Below, piece after piece: positions 53,773 through 64,000 of a stretch of 64,000 bases of DNA. Numbering within the stretch: position 1 is the stretch's first letter; every line of letters begins with the position of its first letter. Under the pieces are notes generated by a model that was not told the DNA's origin, ran no database searches, and saw only the letters and a list, made by a program, of their open reading frames with translations. This DNA comes from Pycnopodia helianthoides (lineage: Eukaryota > Echinodermata > Asteroidea > Forcipulatida > Asteriidae): contig CM063247.1 in assembly GCA_032158295.1 (NCBI GenBank), positions 14,424,009 through 14,488,008 on the forward strand, read 5' to 3'. The translations under genes and the position numbers were made by a program.

Positions 53773-55680
53773 TGTCCTTAATATTCTTACGTATAAGTAC
53801 AGAGTACCAGTCTAATTGTGTTGGCTGATGATCAAGTTCGGGTGGGTGACAAGAGTCGACTAGACTTTACCATAGTCGATCTTGATGTTATCAGCCAGAC
53901 GCTGCGTGGTTTGGAGGGAGAATTCTAACTCCGCCCTGGAGCTCTGTTAGTCAAGTCGAATTCGAAAGTTACGTCACAATAGTTAGTAATTTTACGATAA
54001 CGGGTTTGCTTAATCATGGTTTACTATGGCAAATATTTATCTTTGCAGTGAGATAGTTCATTTAGTTCATTAGAAAATAATAGATTATGTAATAAAATGA
54101 AAATGACTTGTCAAGAATTTTCTTCGTTACGTAATCGCAAATTGACGAAAGGTCGGCACCCAAAATTGCTCTTAAAGTCTTAATGCATTTTGCGTGGCTT
54201 ATGCTTCGAGGCTCGTGAATCGGATAAAGATAGGGGACAAGTCTAACGCTACACTTGATTACAATGATGTGCAATGGAGGGCGCAACATCCACTGGGTTG
54301 GAGGGACTGGGCAAGTCTTAGACTTGGTTCCAAGTCTGCGATCGTGGCTTTTAAGTTTTAGTCTACCCGATAGCCAATACATTATTGCCTGAAATAGCGC
54401 CCTCTTGTGGATTAACCTCCGTCATTAGCCTACGATCACAGACTTGGGAATCTTGTTCATCGGTTTGTACACACCCTATGGCGAATTAGTCCAAAAGTGG
54501 ACGGAACGCTCTGATTGGTCAGAATCGCAGAAGGCTGCAATAAAATGCATATTCAAATTCAACCGTTTATATCACGGGATATCGTACAGAAATACAACAT
54601 TGATGCACATTGTAACTGAACTGCCTCTGCTCAGTGATTCAAATTGAGTTCAGAATAAAAATTTAAATAACACAAATCGTTTCTTTTTTTCTAAATTCAA
54701 AATTAATAAAAACGTTAGAGAAAAATTACTGGACGATTCCATTCAAACCATAGGTTAACAGTTTTTCATCTAGTAGGAATCAGGTATTCTATTATGTTTA
54801 TTTTTCAACAGTTTAAGATCTTGTACTATTTTAGCTATAAATTATTAATATCATACGTACCAAGCACTATACAAAATTAAAACCAAGTTGAGGCCAATGA
54901 GATTTTGTAGAGAATGCTGATGTGATTGTAACCTACTTGCAATAGACGCGGCCAACATTGGTTTTGTGGCCTCCTGATTGGTCATCTCTCTGGTATCAGT
55001 GTTGTTATGAAAATTTAAGTTGTGAATAAATGAATATCCCGTACACACAAGAGGGTCAAGTCTGACATTGCGAGTTAGGGCGTTTGATAGCTAATCTGTG
55101 GTGGCGTTTTGCGTGGCTGATTCATCAGAGAAATAACCGTGATCTCAGACTTGAAATCAAGTCTAGGCAAGTATAAGAATCTAATGTTTGATACAGATAT
55201 CTCTTCTCCAGTAATTCGTGTTGTGATATCAGCGACTAAATAACGTATTAATAAACGAACGTCGCCAATCAAGACTAGGCTTTTGCAGACAAACGTACCT
55301 AACCGAGATCGCAGACTTGAAAACAAGTTCATAAAAGTTTAACATACATCTCTACAGTTTGGCTGGTAGAGTCCTACATAGGGCTACATAACTACAAAAA
55401 CTCGCAACATTCATGGAGCCCAGGTAGCCGTGACCAAGGCTGTGGAGTTTTGTTTTCCTTTATTTTTTTCTTTACGCTGCGCTAATTTTCGGAGTAAACT
55501 GCGACCGCCTTGCGCAAGGCTAGGGCCTAGGTGGCCTACAGCACAATGGAAGAGTTCTACATAGGGCTACATAAATACACACATTCGAAAAATTCAAACG
55601 CACACATCGCGCTCACACATTATTTTTTGCGGGATCCCGCTGTTCACACAGAGCAAGAAGTGATAGACATTTTTGCGGAC
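53773..55680. other. Array spacer, copy 3 to copy 4
   Basis: Non-coding. Shares blocks with 39030-40730. About 530 bp (54728-55250) is extra relative to the copy 2 upstream region. A small stem GGCTGATGATCAAG with CTTGATGTTATCAGCC lies at 53822-53905 and recurs at 61399-61471, but is missing at the corresponding place in the first spacer. Confidence 0.5.
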
Positions 55681-55686
55681 GTCAAG

Positions 55687-55873
55687 ATGGGAACATCAAG
55701 GAGCCCGTGGCGTTGGATGATCTTACTCTCAAGATGTGGTGTCTCTTTCATTGCTTTTGGCTTGTACAAGTCTATGAGTGTATTTATACCCGTATTGGAG
55801 GAGGATTTTAATATCAGTACTTCGTCAGCGGGGCTTGTTAGCAGCCTTCCGTACAACATAAGTATAATGACAG
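55687..55873 (+). CDS. Array copy 4, exon 1
   Basis: Encodes residues 1-62: MGTSRSPWRWMILLSRCGVS, YKSMSVFIPVLEEDFNISTS, GLVSSLPYNISIMT; donor GTGAGT. Confidence 0.88.
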
Positions 55874-58800
55874 GTGAGTGTTTAAAGTCTATACAAGAGG
55901 GGAAATTGTGTTTTTCAAGACATTCTCACTCAACAAAATTATATATTGTAAACTCTATGAGATCTACATGTTCAAAATTAGACAAATCATCCCGAGTCAG
56001 GATAACACTGCAAATATACGAACATTAAACAAAAAATCCGACGCGTCACTTTGAGAAACTTAGTTGCAAACTGCTTAATGCAAACAAATTGACCCGTGTT
56101 AGACGCACAAAATAGTTAATGGCATATTAAAGGAACATTGCAGAAATGGTTTTGCTAATAAAACAGTTGCTGGCAATGTAAGCACTTTGTGTAATCCACT
56201 ATATACATAAACTGACACACCTGTAGAAGTTTGAGATCGATCGTCCATCTGGGTCACGAGAAAATAGTGAAAGACCGATTACACATTTGCATGAAATCAT
56301 ATAGATTCAACAAATGAATAAAACGCTCACTGAGCGATAAACTCCAATCGCAAAATTAGTTTATTCATTTCTCATCAAATATGGCATTTCAGACAAAATT
56401 TTTCAAGGGAAGTTTTCTACTATCATCATCATTAGACCGTGTAAGTTTTATGTAAATCTGTGATCAAAAAGTATATTTTACAAGTTGTTTTCCTATTAAT
56501 TCTGTAATGTTCCTTTAATGGCATATTAAACGTTTCGAGCCTTGCAGAGTTTTGTCTCGAAAATAGTGTAGAGAAAGACTCATCGAGCAAATCTACAGGC
56601 CCAAACGATTCGGGTGTAACATTTTGTGTGATTTGAAAACAAACGTCCATTCAAAACCTTGAATAGGCTGAACGATATACGGACCAGTGCTCATTCTAAT
56701 TCAAAGCCAATACGCAGAAGAGATTTTCATACTAGACATACTCTTTTGTTCATATGCTGAGAAAAAACGATCGGGACCTTGAGTCAACAACTTGTTGTTA
56801 TTAAAATTAAACGCAAATCACGGTGACGTCCGTGTGCCTTAATCGTTTATGGAATTATAGCTTGATATAAGCCTATAGGCTTGGATGGTTTTAATAACCT
56901 AAAATATTTTTTTATTTTTTTTTATACATTGTATTATTTCTATTTTGGTCGCTATTTTGGACACCATCTTGAAATCGCAATAGTGCCCGGAATTTTATTT
57001 ATTAATGTTTAATTTTCTAACGTCTCAAATAGTGTTATAGCACCATAAACGGCAGCTAAAGGTATAAGTTTTTCCCGGCCAGTTTCAACAAAAATCCATT
57101 CATTTTAACACCTGGCTCATTCAGTTTCGTGTGAAAACGAATGCTCCGTGAATCAGCATTCAACAGTCAAATTGAGTAATTCAATTTCACCAGTTTAACA
57201 TTCACTGATCAAATAAGATCGTCCAATTTCATTAGGCCACAAGACTCATTCAACTTCGTAAAAGCCAGCAGCAAGAGCTTGTCAACCATTCAACTTGATC
57301 AATGAGCAAACATTTTCCAAGTGTTTGCAGTCAAATTCAAAATGTGCTTTCTGATTCGTAGGCATACTTGCCTGTATAAATGCAGATATTTTGAGGAGAA
57401 TTTATTCTACACAGCCAAACTTACATGCCGAGATGCAGCACGTCAGAACATTGAAGGCTAAAGAAACCAACTTCAAATATAAATAAACGAAGAGAAGAAA
57501 TGTATAAACAGAAAGAGAAAAGGACCAATGAAAAAAAATGCACAGGAAAACAACAACAATAATTTGTTTTGGAGTTTTATAAAGACCCCCTTTTTAGCTT
57601 TTCTTTCTTAACATTTGTTAACTTCAAATTTGACATAGTCCGAACATTAGAAGAAATAAATACCCCGGCAAACAATCTCAAGGCTGTAGCAAAATATTTT
57701 GTTTCTATTTCAAACTTATTTGAGGAACATAATGTATATAAAAGTATTCCTCTGTGTTAGGTATCCTTTCTGCCGTTTTGCTGAAAATATGGGATGGGCG
57801 AACCATGATGATTGTTGGTGGGTTTTTGGCTGCGGCTGGTTACATCGGAGCAGCTTCGTCGCAGACAATACTACAACTCGGACTGTGGCTCACATTATCA
57901 AGTAAGTACATGGTAGAGGGTCGGGAAGGCAATTGATGTCCCATACATTGAGCGTGTAAGTATTTTATGTTTCATGGCATGCAGAGTGGCCTGGGATCAC
58001 TTCTCACAATCATACAACCACCAATGGCTTCCATAATGGTGTGCAACTTTGACATTGGTATATAAGAGATCATTGAATCTTATTTTGAGATTTGGTTAAA
58101 AATAACGAATATTCTTCAATCTATATTTACTCTCTGAGCTGGTGCTTCGTGTCTGATACGTCGTGGCTATTAGTTTTAAACGTCTTTTTCTTTATTTTTG
58201 AAGGTTTGGGACAGTCCCCAATGCACATGGTTTCCGCTGTGACACTGCTAGAGTACTTCCCAGATGATTTTGCCACAGCTAACGGGGTCGCCTTAACTTG
58301 GGGCGCTATTGGAATGATGAGTCTCCCTCCAGTGGTTGAACAGCTTTTACTGATCTACGGTTGGAGAGGTGCATTGATGATCATGGGTGCAGTTTTAGCT
58401 CATATCTGCGTATTCGGTGCACTCATAAGGCCACTACCCCAGGAGTACCAGTATAAACCAATACAAGACTCAGGATCAAATTCGCCAAAAGATAAACTCT
58501 TTGAAGATAGCAAGATTCGTAAAATGTGGAATGCTTTTAAAGAGAAGATGGATTTTAGTTTATTCGTTGATGAGCCACGTTTCGTCATGATTCAGTTAAT
58601 CGTAACGTTGGGCGGAATAGTCTTCAGTGGTTGGCACTTGTATCTCATTCCCCATGGTATTTCTCTTGGCTTCGGAGAAACATTAGCTTCACTTCTGGCC
58701 TCTTTTACTGGTATGGGAACCATTATTGGACGGCTGTTGAACGGTACCCTTGTAGACCGTGGAGTAGTCCGGGCTACGGATCTTTACGCAGGGGCTTCCT

Positions 58801-59373
58801 TCGTAGTTGGTGTAACTTTATTTCTCATCTCGCCAGCCTCGCAGTCCTATGCAGCAATCGCTATTGTATCTACTGCCGTAGGGTTTGGACTGGGCGTTGT
58901 ACTTCCATTGTGTTTTGTTATGTCAGCTGATGTCCCGCATGGAAGAGAGATCACAGCTTTTGCTTTCATGTATCTATGCGTAGGCATCGGTTTTCTAACA
59001 GGTTCTTTTCTGTGTGGTGAGTATCTTTTATGATTAAAAGGAGTTGTATTCGGTAGACCTGGCACAAAGATGTGTTTTTCAAAGTAATCAAAAAATGGCT
59101 GCTTGAGGCAACATTCTAGGCTTGCCTAATTCACTTAGGTAACTTCGGCAGGGGTTATTCAAACGTGCCTTTAGTTCGCAAAAAATATGGTCCTGTGTTT
59201 TTCCCAATCTCATACCTCGACTTATAACTGTGGTGTATATTATCTGCTTTACCGTAGGTTGTATCCATGATATGACTGGGGATTACATCACAGTCTTCAA
59301 TACACTAGGAGGTATATCAATCACCATGGGAGCTTTAGCGATGTCACTGAGACTAATACCGACTCAGCATTAG
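55687..59373 (+). CDS. SLC16-like (monocarboxylate-transporter-like) MFS transporter, array copy 4, intact
   Basis: Exons 55687-55873, 57761-57901, 58204-59016 and 59258-59373 join in frame (all introns phase 1, all GT-AG) into 418 residues. Predicted layout is 12 membrane segments with a polar loop at about 185-222 between the two six-helix halves. Family-like motifs: WDGR after helix 2, EYFPDDFATANG and GWRGAL around helices 4-6, GTIIGRLLNGTLVDRG around helix 8, and the C-terminal HDMTGDYITVF. Deviations: the DGGWGW-type motif normally seen at helix 1 is SRSPWRW, and the paired basic residues of the YFxxRRxxANG signature are DD. It is best described as a divergent SLC16-like transporter of unknown substrate, presumably in the plasma membrane. 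This is the only complete, open copy in the window. An in-frame upstream ATG at 55546 could add 47 residues. Confidence 0.9.
56127..56518 (+). mobile_element. MITE family M1 in intron 1 of array copy 4
   Basis: TTAA-flanked, orthologous in position to 41176 and 63192, with the same AAGGAACATTGCAGAAATGG type of left end as copy 5. Confidence 0.85.
57761..57901 (+). CDS. Array copy 4, exon 2
   Basis: Encodes GILSAVLLKIWDGRTMMIVG to LWLTLS; acceptor TGTGTTAG, donor GTAAGT. Confidence 0.9.
58204..59016 (+). CDS. Array copy 4, exon 3
   Basis: 813 bp with no lesion; encodes the second half of the N-terminal bundle, the central loop and helices 7-10. Compared with its sisters it alternates between copy-2-like and copy-1-like stretches. 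Confidence 0.93.
59258..59373 (+). CDS. Array copy 4, exon 4 (C-terminus)
   Basis: Encodes CIHDMTGDYITVFNTLGGIS to RLIPTQH, TAG. The tryptophan of GWIHDMTG in copies 1 and 2 is cysteine here. Confidence 0.9.
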
Positions 59374-59392
59374 GCCGTGTTCGAATCCAATT

Positions 59393-59615
59393 GTTATTAA
59401 TTGGTTAAGGCACTGGGACAACCGAGCGAAGAAATGGACCAACGTCGATAACTATGAGAACGAAGTTCTTCCTCGAGAAAATTAACAGAACCACGCCCAC
59501 CCTACTCTTAAAAATTATGTAGCTGATGTAAACTTGAACTACACGTTCAATATAAATGTATGTGTACGTGTGTAATTACGCTATTGTGCGTTTACGCTAT
59601 GACGGTCTCGATCAG

Positions 59616-59651
<36 letters not shown>

Positions 59652-60058
59652 GTTATCTCTGTGCAAAAGTTTGAGCAGGATCACAGATCTACAACCTGAT
59701 GCAAAAATTTAACATTTTCAACTTCCCGTCTGAACCGAAAGTCAAGGTCAAATGGGGTCGTGATCTGTGTAGCGTTTTTTTTTTTTTTTTTTAACTTTTA
59801 ACGACCTGGCTGTCCGATGATGTGTATATTGTAAAAATCCAACACGTGGTTCGTGAGTTATGATTTCTTTAAACATTAAACTTTGATTTATTGTTATTCG
59901 AAACCTGATGGCGTCATCATGCCATCATCAAGTTGGTGTCGTCCTGATATGGAGGTTCAATTTTTTTTTATGAGTTTCAATGTTCCAAAATAGATTTTTT
60001 TAATTTTATGAAAAAACACAAAGTCAGACTACGACCGGTAGTTCAGGTCATACGAGGC
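59393..60058. mobile_element. Insertion after exon 4 of array copy 4, flanked by duplicated spacer sequence
   Basis: GGCCGTGTTCGAATCCA at 59375 is repeated as GGCCGTGTTGGAATCCA at 60056, so about 665 bp interrupts the usual 3' flank. The first 120 bp are the inverse of 60850-60970 (AGAACCACGCCCACCCTACT). The rest has a (TA)n run at 59618-59648 and diverged repeat sequence. Confidence 0.65.
59616..59648. repeat. (TA)n microsatellite
   Basis: About 15 TA dinucleotides inside the post-copy-4 insertion. Confidence 0.95.
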
Positions 60059-60447
60059 CGTGTTGGAATCCATGGCTTCGCATTGCGTCTACATCGGCTA
60101 TTTTACCCTATTCTCTACATACATTTGTGGAATTATGATACATGATGGGTATTACGAAACTATTGATTCCTCTCAGGTCCATAGAGACTGGGAGCCGCTA
60201 TCTTGGTATCATGAAAAGTCAGGGCGCCCGGCCGTCTGCAAAGTAATGAATATGCATTGAGCTGACGTCGCCAGTTTCTTCGTCGTGTGCGCATGACGCT
60301 GCATGCGTGCCTTGCCTTGCGTATGCACCTTGTGTAAAAATAATAGTCACCTAATGCATACTCATGATTTGGGCAGTCCTCTTCTGATTTCGCATCAAGT
60401 CGGGTTCCCTCGTGGGCGTTAATGCTGGGGGCACAAGGGGAGACGTC

Positions 60448-60535
60448 TGTTTTTGCCTGGCATTTATGGCTTCCCATAGTTTTCCAATCTTAGTTGGTAA
60501 AAACTCGGGCTGTGACGTTGCAATAGAAAAGTCTA
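60448..60535 (+). repeat. R300 tail, array copy
   Basis: GGCATTTATGGCTTCCCATA, then AAAACTCGGGCTGTGACGTT, as at 37013 and 45990. Confidence 0.75.
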
Positions 60536-61111
60536 TATGCATTTTTTCTGAGATATTTGCATCGCAAATGTTATTATCAATTTGCATTTCTTGCTGTGTA
60601 TTCGGGGGTATGTATGTTTCATCTTTGTCTCTATATATGGTGTATATTTTTGTATTATGATATGCAGGATTAAAGTAGTATTGAAATAGTCTAAATATGA
60701 CGTATCGGCACTGCAAAAGGTGAATTTTTCTAAATACCACGGTTCTATGAGACTTGACTATATCATATCTAGTACGGAGTCGAGTGCTATTACTGAAGTA
60801 CTTGCTACTTAAGAAATATATTGTAAAAATAGACCAGAGTCAATGGGTTAAGAGTAGGGTGGGCGTGGTTCTGTTAATTTTCTCGAGGAAGAACTTCGTT
60901 CCCACAGGTATCGACGTTGGCCCGTTTTTCGTTCGGTTGTCTCAGCGCCTTAACCAATTAATAATAAGACAAATGAGGTCGAGCGAACAATATCACTGTG
61001 ATATCGTACCAAAAAATGGTAACGAGGTTAGCGTAGGACTCTCTCGCGGAAACATAGCAGTGGAATCAATATTGGTCATAGTTAGGGTGGGCGGGGTTTT
61101 ATATAAGGTTA

Positions 61112-61349
61112 TACGGAATATTTTGTTGGAAACATGGAATTCAATGATACCGTATCATTGAATTCGGTGTTTCCAAGATACCTTAAATTATTGAATTCCG
61201 TGTTTCCGAAATACCTTCTCATTGAATTCCTAGTTTCGGGGATACGATACGGTATCATTGAATTCCATGTTTCCAACAAAATATTCCGTGTTTCTGAGAT
61301 AAATTATCTCGGTAAGTCAGTAACGTAATGGCAATTTAAGCTTCCGTAG
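61112..61349. mobile_element. Fold-back palindrome, array spacer copy 3, left arm truncated
   Basis: Begins ACGGAATATTTTGTTGGAAA without the outer part of the left arm. The right arm is complete to AAGCTTCCGTAG. One extra internal TTGAATTCCGTGTTTCCG unit is present. The left truncation joins the GGGCGGGGTTTTATATAAG sequence that in the first spacer lies 1.1 kb upstream of the palindrome. Confidence 0.85.
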
Positions 61350-62751
61350 TGTCCTTAATATTCTTACGTATAAGTACAGAGTACCAGTCTAGTGTGTTGG
61401 CTGATGATCAAGTTCGGGTGGGTGACAAGAGTCGACTAGACTTTACCATAGTCGATCTTGATGTTATCAGCCAGACGCTGCGTGGTTTGGAGGGAGAATT
61501 CGAACTCCGCCCTGGAGCTCTGTTAGTCAAGTCAAATTCGAAAGTTACGTCACAATAATTAGTAATTTTACGATAACGGGTTTGCTTAATCATGGTTTAC
61601 TATAGCAAATATTTATCTTTGCAGTGAGATAGTTCATTTAGTTCATTAGAAAATAATAGATTATGTAATAAAATGAAAATGACCTGTCAAGAATTGTCTT
61701 CGTTACGTAAACGCTAACCTTATCATCTACTCAACGGAATGCACTGACTAATAACTACATGTAGTTTGACTAGTCGATCGCTAGACGCGTTCAAATGAAA
61801 AACATCACGCATGCGTAACTTTAATCGCAAATAGACGAAAGGTCGGCACCCAAAATTGCTCTTAAAGTCTTAATGCATTTTGCGTGGCTTATGCTTCGAG
61901 GCTCGTGAATCGGATAAAGATATGGGACCAGTCTAACGCTACACTTGATTACAATGATGTGCAATGGAGGGCGCAACATCCACTGGGTTGGAGGGACTGG
62001 GCAAGTCTAAGAATCTGATGTTTGATACAGATATCTCTTCTCCAGTAATTCGTGTTGTGATATCAGCGACTAAATAACGTATTAATAAACGAACGTCGCC
62101 AATCAAGACTAGGCTTTTGCAGACAAACGTACCTAACCGAGATCGCAGACTTGAAAACAAGTTCATAAAAGTTTAACATACATCTCTACAGTTTGGCTGG
62201 TAGCCGGTAACTTTTAAATCAAAACTTGATGGTGTGTATAAAGAAAAGTTGTTCATTATAGGGTTTTTAAAGTATGTTTTTTGCTCAGTTCAATGAACAA
62301 TAACTTAAATCAGACCCTACATAGGGGTACATAGCTACACAAACTCATAACAATCATGGGCCGAGGGGGGCCTACCCCTACATCATCGCAATATTCATGG
62401 TCCGAGAGAGCCTACCCCTACAGCATAATGGAAGAGTCCTACATAGGGCTACTTAACTACAAAAACTCGCAACATTCATGGAGCCCAGGTAGCCGTGACC
62501 AAGGCTGTGGAGTTTTGTTTTCCTTTATGTTTTTCTTTACGCTGCGCCAATTTTCGGAGTAAACTGCGACCGCCTTGCGCAAGGCTAGGGCCTAGGTGGC
62601 CTACAGCACAATGGAAGAGTTCTACATAGGGCTACATAAATACACGCATTCGCAAAATTCAAACGCACACATCGCGCTCACACATTATTTTGTGCGGGAT
62701 CCCGCTGTTCACACAGAGCAAGAAGTGATAGACATTTTTGCGGGCATCAAG

Positions 62752-62938
62752 ATGGGAACATCAAGGAGCCCGTGGCGTTGGATGATCTTACTCTCAAGAT
62801 GTGGTGTCTCTTTCATTGCTTTTGGCTTGTACAAGTCCATGAGTTTATTTATACCCGTATTGGAGGAGGATTTTAATATCAGTACTTCGTCAGCGGGGCT
62901 TGTTAGCAGCCTTCCGTACAACATAAGTATAATGACAG
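62752..62938 (+). CDS. SLC16-like transporter, array copy 5, exon 1 only (gene continues past window)
   Basis: 187 bp, open, starting MGTSRSPWRWMILLSRCGVS; one replacement (MSLFIPV for MSVFIPV) relative to copy 4. Donor GTGAGT. Sequence after it matches intron 1 of copy 4 to the window end, so exon 2 should lie within about 1 kb outside. Intactness of the rest is unknown. An upstream in-frame ATG at 62611 is the alternative start. Confidence 0.85.
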
Positions 62939-63191
62939 GTGAGTGTTTAAAGTCTATACAAGAGGGGAAATTGTGTTTTTCAAGACATTCTCACTCAACA
63001 AAATTATATATTGTAAACTCTATGAGATCTACATGTTCAAAATTAGACAAATCATCCCGAGTCAGGATAACACTGCAAATATACAAACATTAAACAAAAA
63101 ATCCGACGCGTCACTTCGAGAAACTTAGTTGCAAACTGCTTAATGCAAACAAATTGACCCGTGTTAGACGCACAAAATAGTTAATGGCATA

Positions 63192-63584
63192 TTAAAGGAA
63201 CATTGCAGAAATGGTTTTGCTAATAAAACAGTTGCTGGCAATGTAAGCACTTTGTGTAATCCACTATATACATAAACTGACACACCTGTAGAAGTTTGAG
63301 ATCGATCGTCCATCTGGGTCACGAGAAAATAGTGAAAGACCGATTACACATTTGCATGAAATCATATAGATTCAACAAATGAATAAAACGCTCACTGAGC
63401 GATAAACTCCAATCGCAAAATTAGTTTATTCATTTCTCATCAAATATGGCATTTCAGACAGAAATATTTCCAGGGAAGTTTTCTACTATCATCATCATTA
63501 GACCGTGTAAGTTTTATGTAAATCTGTGATCAAAAAGTATATTTTACAAGTTGTTTTCCTATTAATTCTGTAATGTTCCTTTAA
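63192..63584 (+). mobile_element. MITE family M1 in intron 1 of array copy 5
   Basis: TTAA-flanked, in the same position as in copies 2 and 4. Confidence 0.85.
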
Positions 63585-64000
63585 TGGCATATTAAACGTT
63601 TCGACCCTTGCAGAGTTTTGTCTCGAAAATAGTGTAGAGAAAGTCTCATCGAGCAAATCTACAGGCCCAAACGATTCGGGTGTAACATTTTGTGTGATTT
63701 GATAAAAAAAAAATCCATTCAAAACCTTGAATAGGCTGAACGATATACGGACCAGTGCTCATTCTAATTCAAAGCCAATACGCAGAAGAGATTTTCATAC
63801 TAGACATACTCTTTTGTTCATATGCTGAGGAAAAACGATCGGGACCTTGAGTCAACAACTTGTTGTTATTAAAATTAAACGCAAATCACGGTGACGTCCG
63901 TGTGCCTTAATCGTTTATGGAATTATAGCTTGATATAAGCCTATAGGCTTGGATGGTTTTAATAACCTAAAATATTTTTTTAATTTTTTTTTTATACATT

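Noticed and set aside
55075..55332. Minus-strand frame MNLFSSLRSRLGTF..., also at 61939-62166
   Set aside because: Duplicated spacer sequence. The C-terminal parts diverge at the duplication joint, as expected for non-coding DNA.

Overview
The window looks like metazoan nuclear DNA, most likely from an echinoderm and perhaps a sea star. The support is spliced genes with GT-AG introns of about 0.35 to 4 kb, AT-rich intergenic DNA full of short inverted-repeat (MITE-like) elements, tRNA-derived SINEs, satellite DNA and long poly-G/poly-C tracts. The echinoderm call rests on recognising the style of the repeats, not on a database search. No bacterial, organellar or viral gene, rRNA or CRISPR array was seen.

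Layout. (1) 1 to about 12,000: no gene recognised; dispersed repeats and probably the 3' end or 3' flank of the next gene. (2) About 12,100 to 28,949, minus strand: a ULK3-type serine/threonine kinase. Thirteen coding exons were traced from the start ATG at 28,949 through the complete kinase domain and two MIT domains. Every junction is GT-AG and all phases agree. The last exon is unresolved. Its introns carry a 12-copy 118-bp satellite, three tRNA-derived SINE families and several inverted-repeat elements. (3) 28,950 to 30,850: intergenic space between two head-to-head genes, largely a hAT-like element with CAGGGGCGG ends. (4) 30,851 to the right edge, plus strand: a tandem array of five copies of one SLC16-like (monocarboxylate-transporter-like, MFS) gene, each built as four coding exons with all introns in phase 1 (187, 141, 813 and 116 bp; 418 aa).

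Only copy 4 (55,687-59,373) is complete and open. Copy 1 (30,851-36,616) has a 1-bp frameshift in exon 1 and is otherwise intact. Copy 2 (40,739-45,550) has a destroyed splice acceptor and a 10-bp deletion. Copy 3 (50,634-52,022) lost exons 3 and 4 in a deletion that joins its intron to a downstream spacer. Copy 5 (from 62,752) runs off the window. Intron content sorts the copies into two lineages, {1,3} and {2,4,5}, and copy 4 exon 3 is a mosaic of both, which suggests gene conversion. Spacers share a fold-back palindrome and a 300-bp repeat that also lies beside the ULK3 promoter side, which may mark the left edge of the array.

The kinase (predicted role in cytokinesis/ESCRT control and Hedgehog signalling, from family knowledge) and the transporters (plasma-membrane or organelle solute transport, substrate unknown) show no sign of acting together. 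The most interesting content is the decaying and recombining transporter array and its usefulness for dating and defining inserted elements by comparing occupied and empty paralogous sites.
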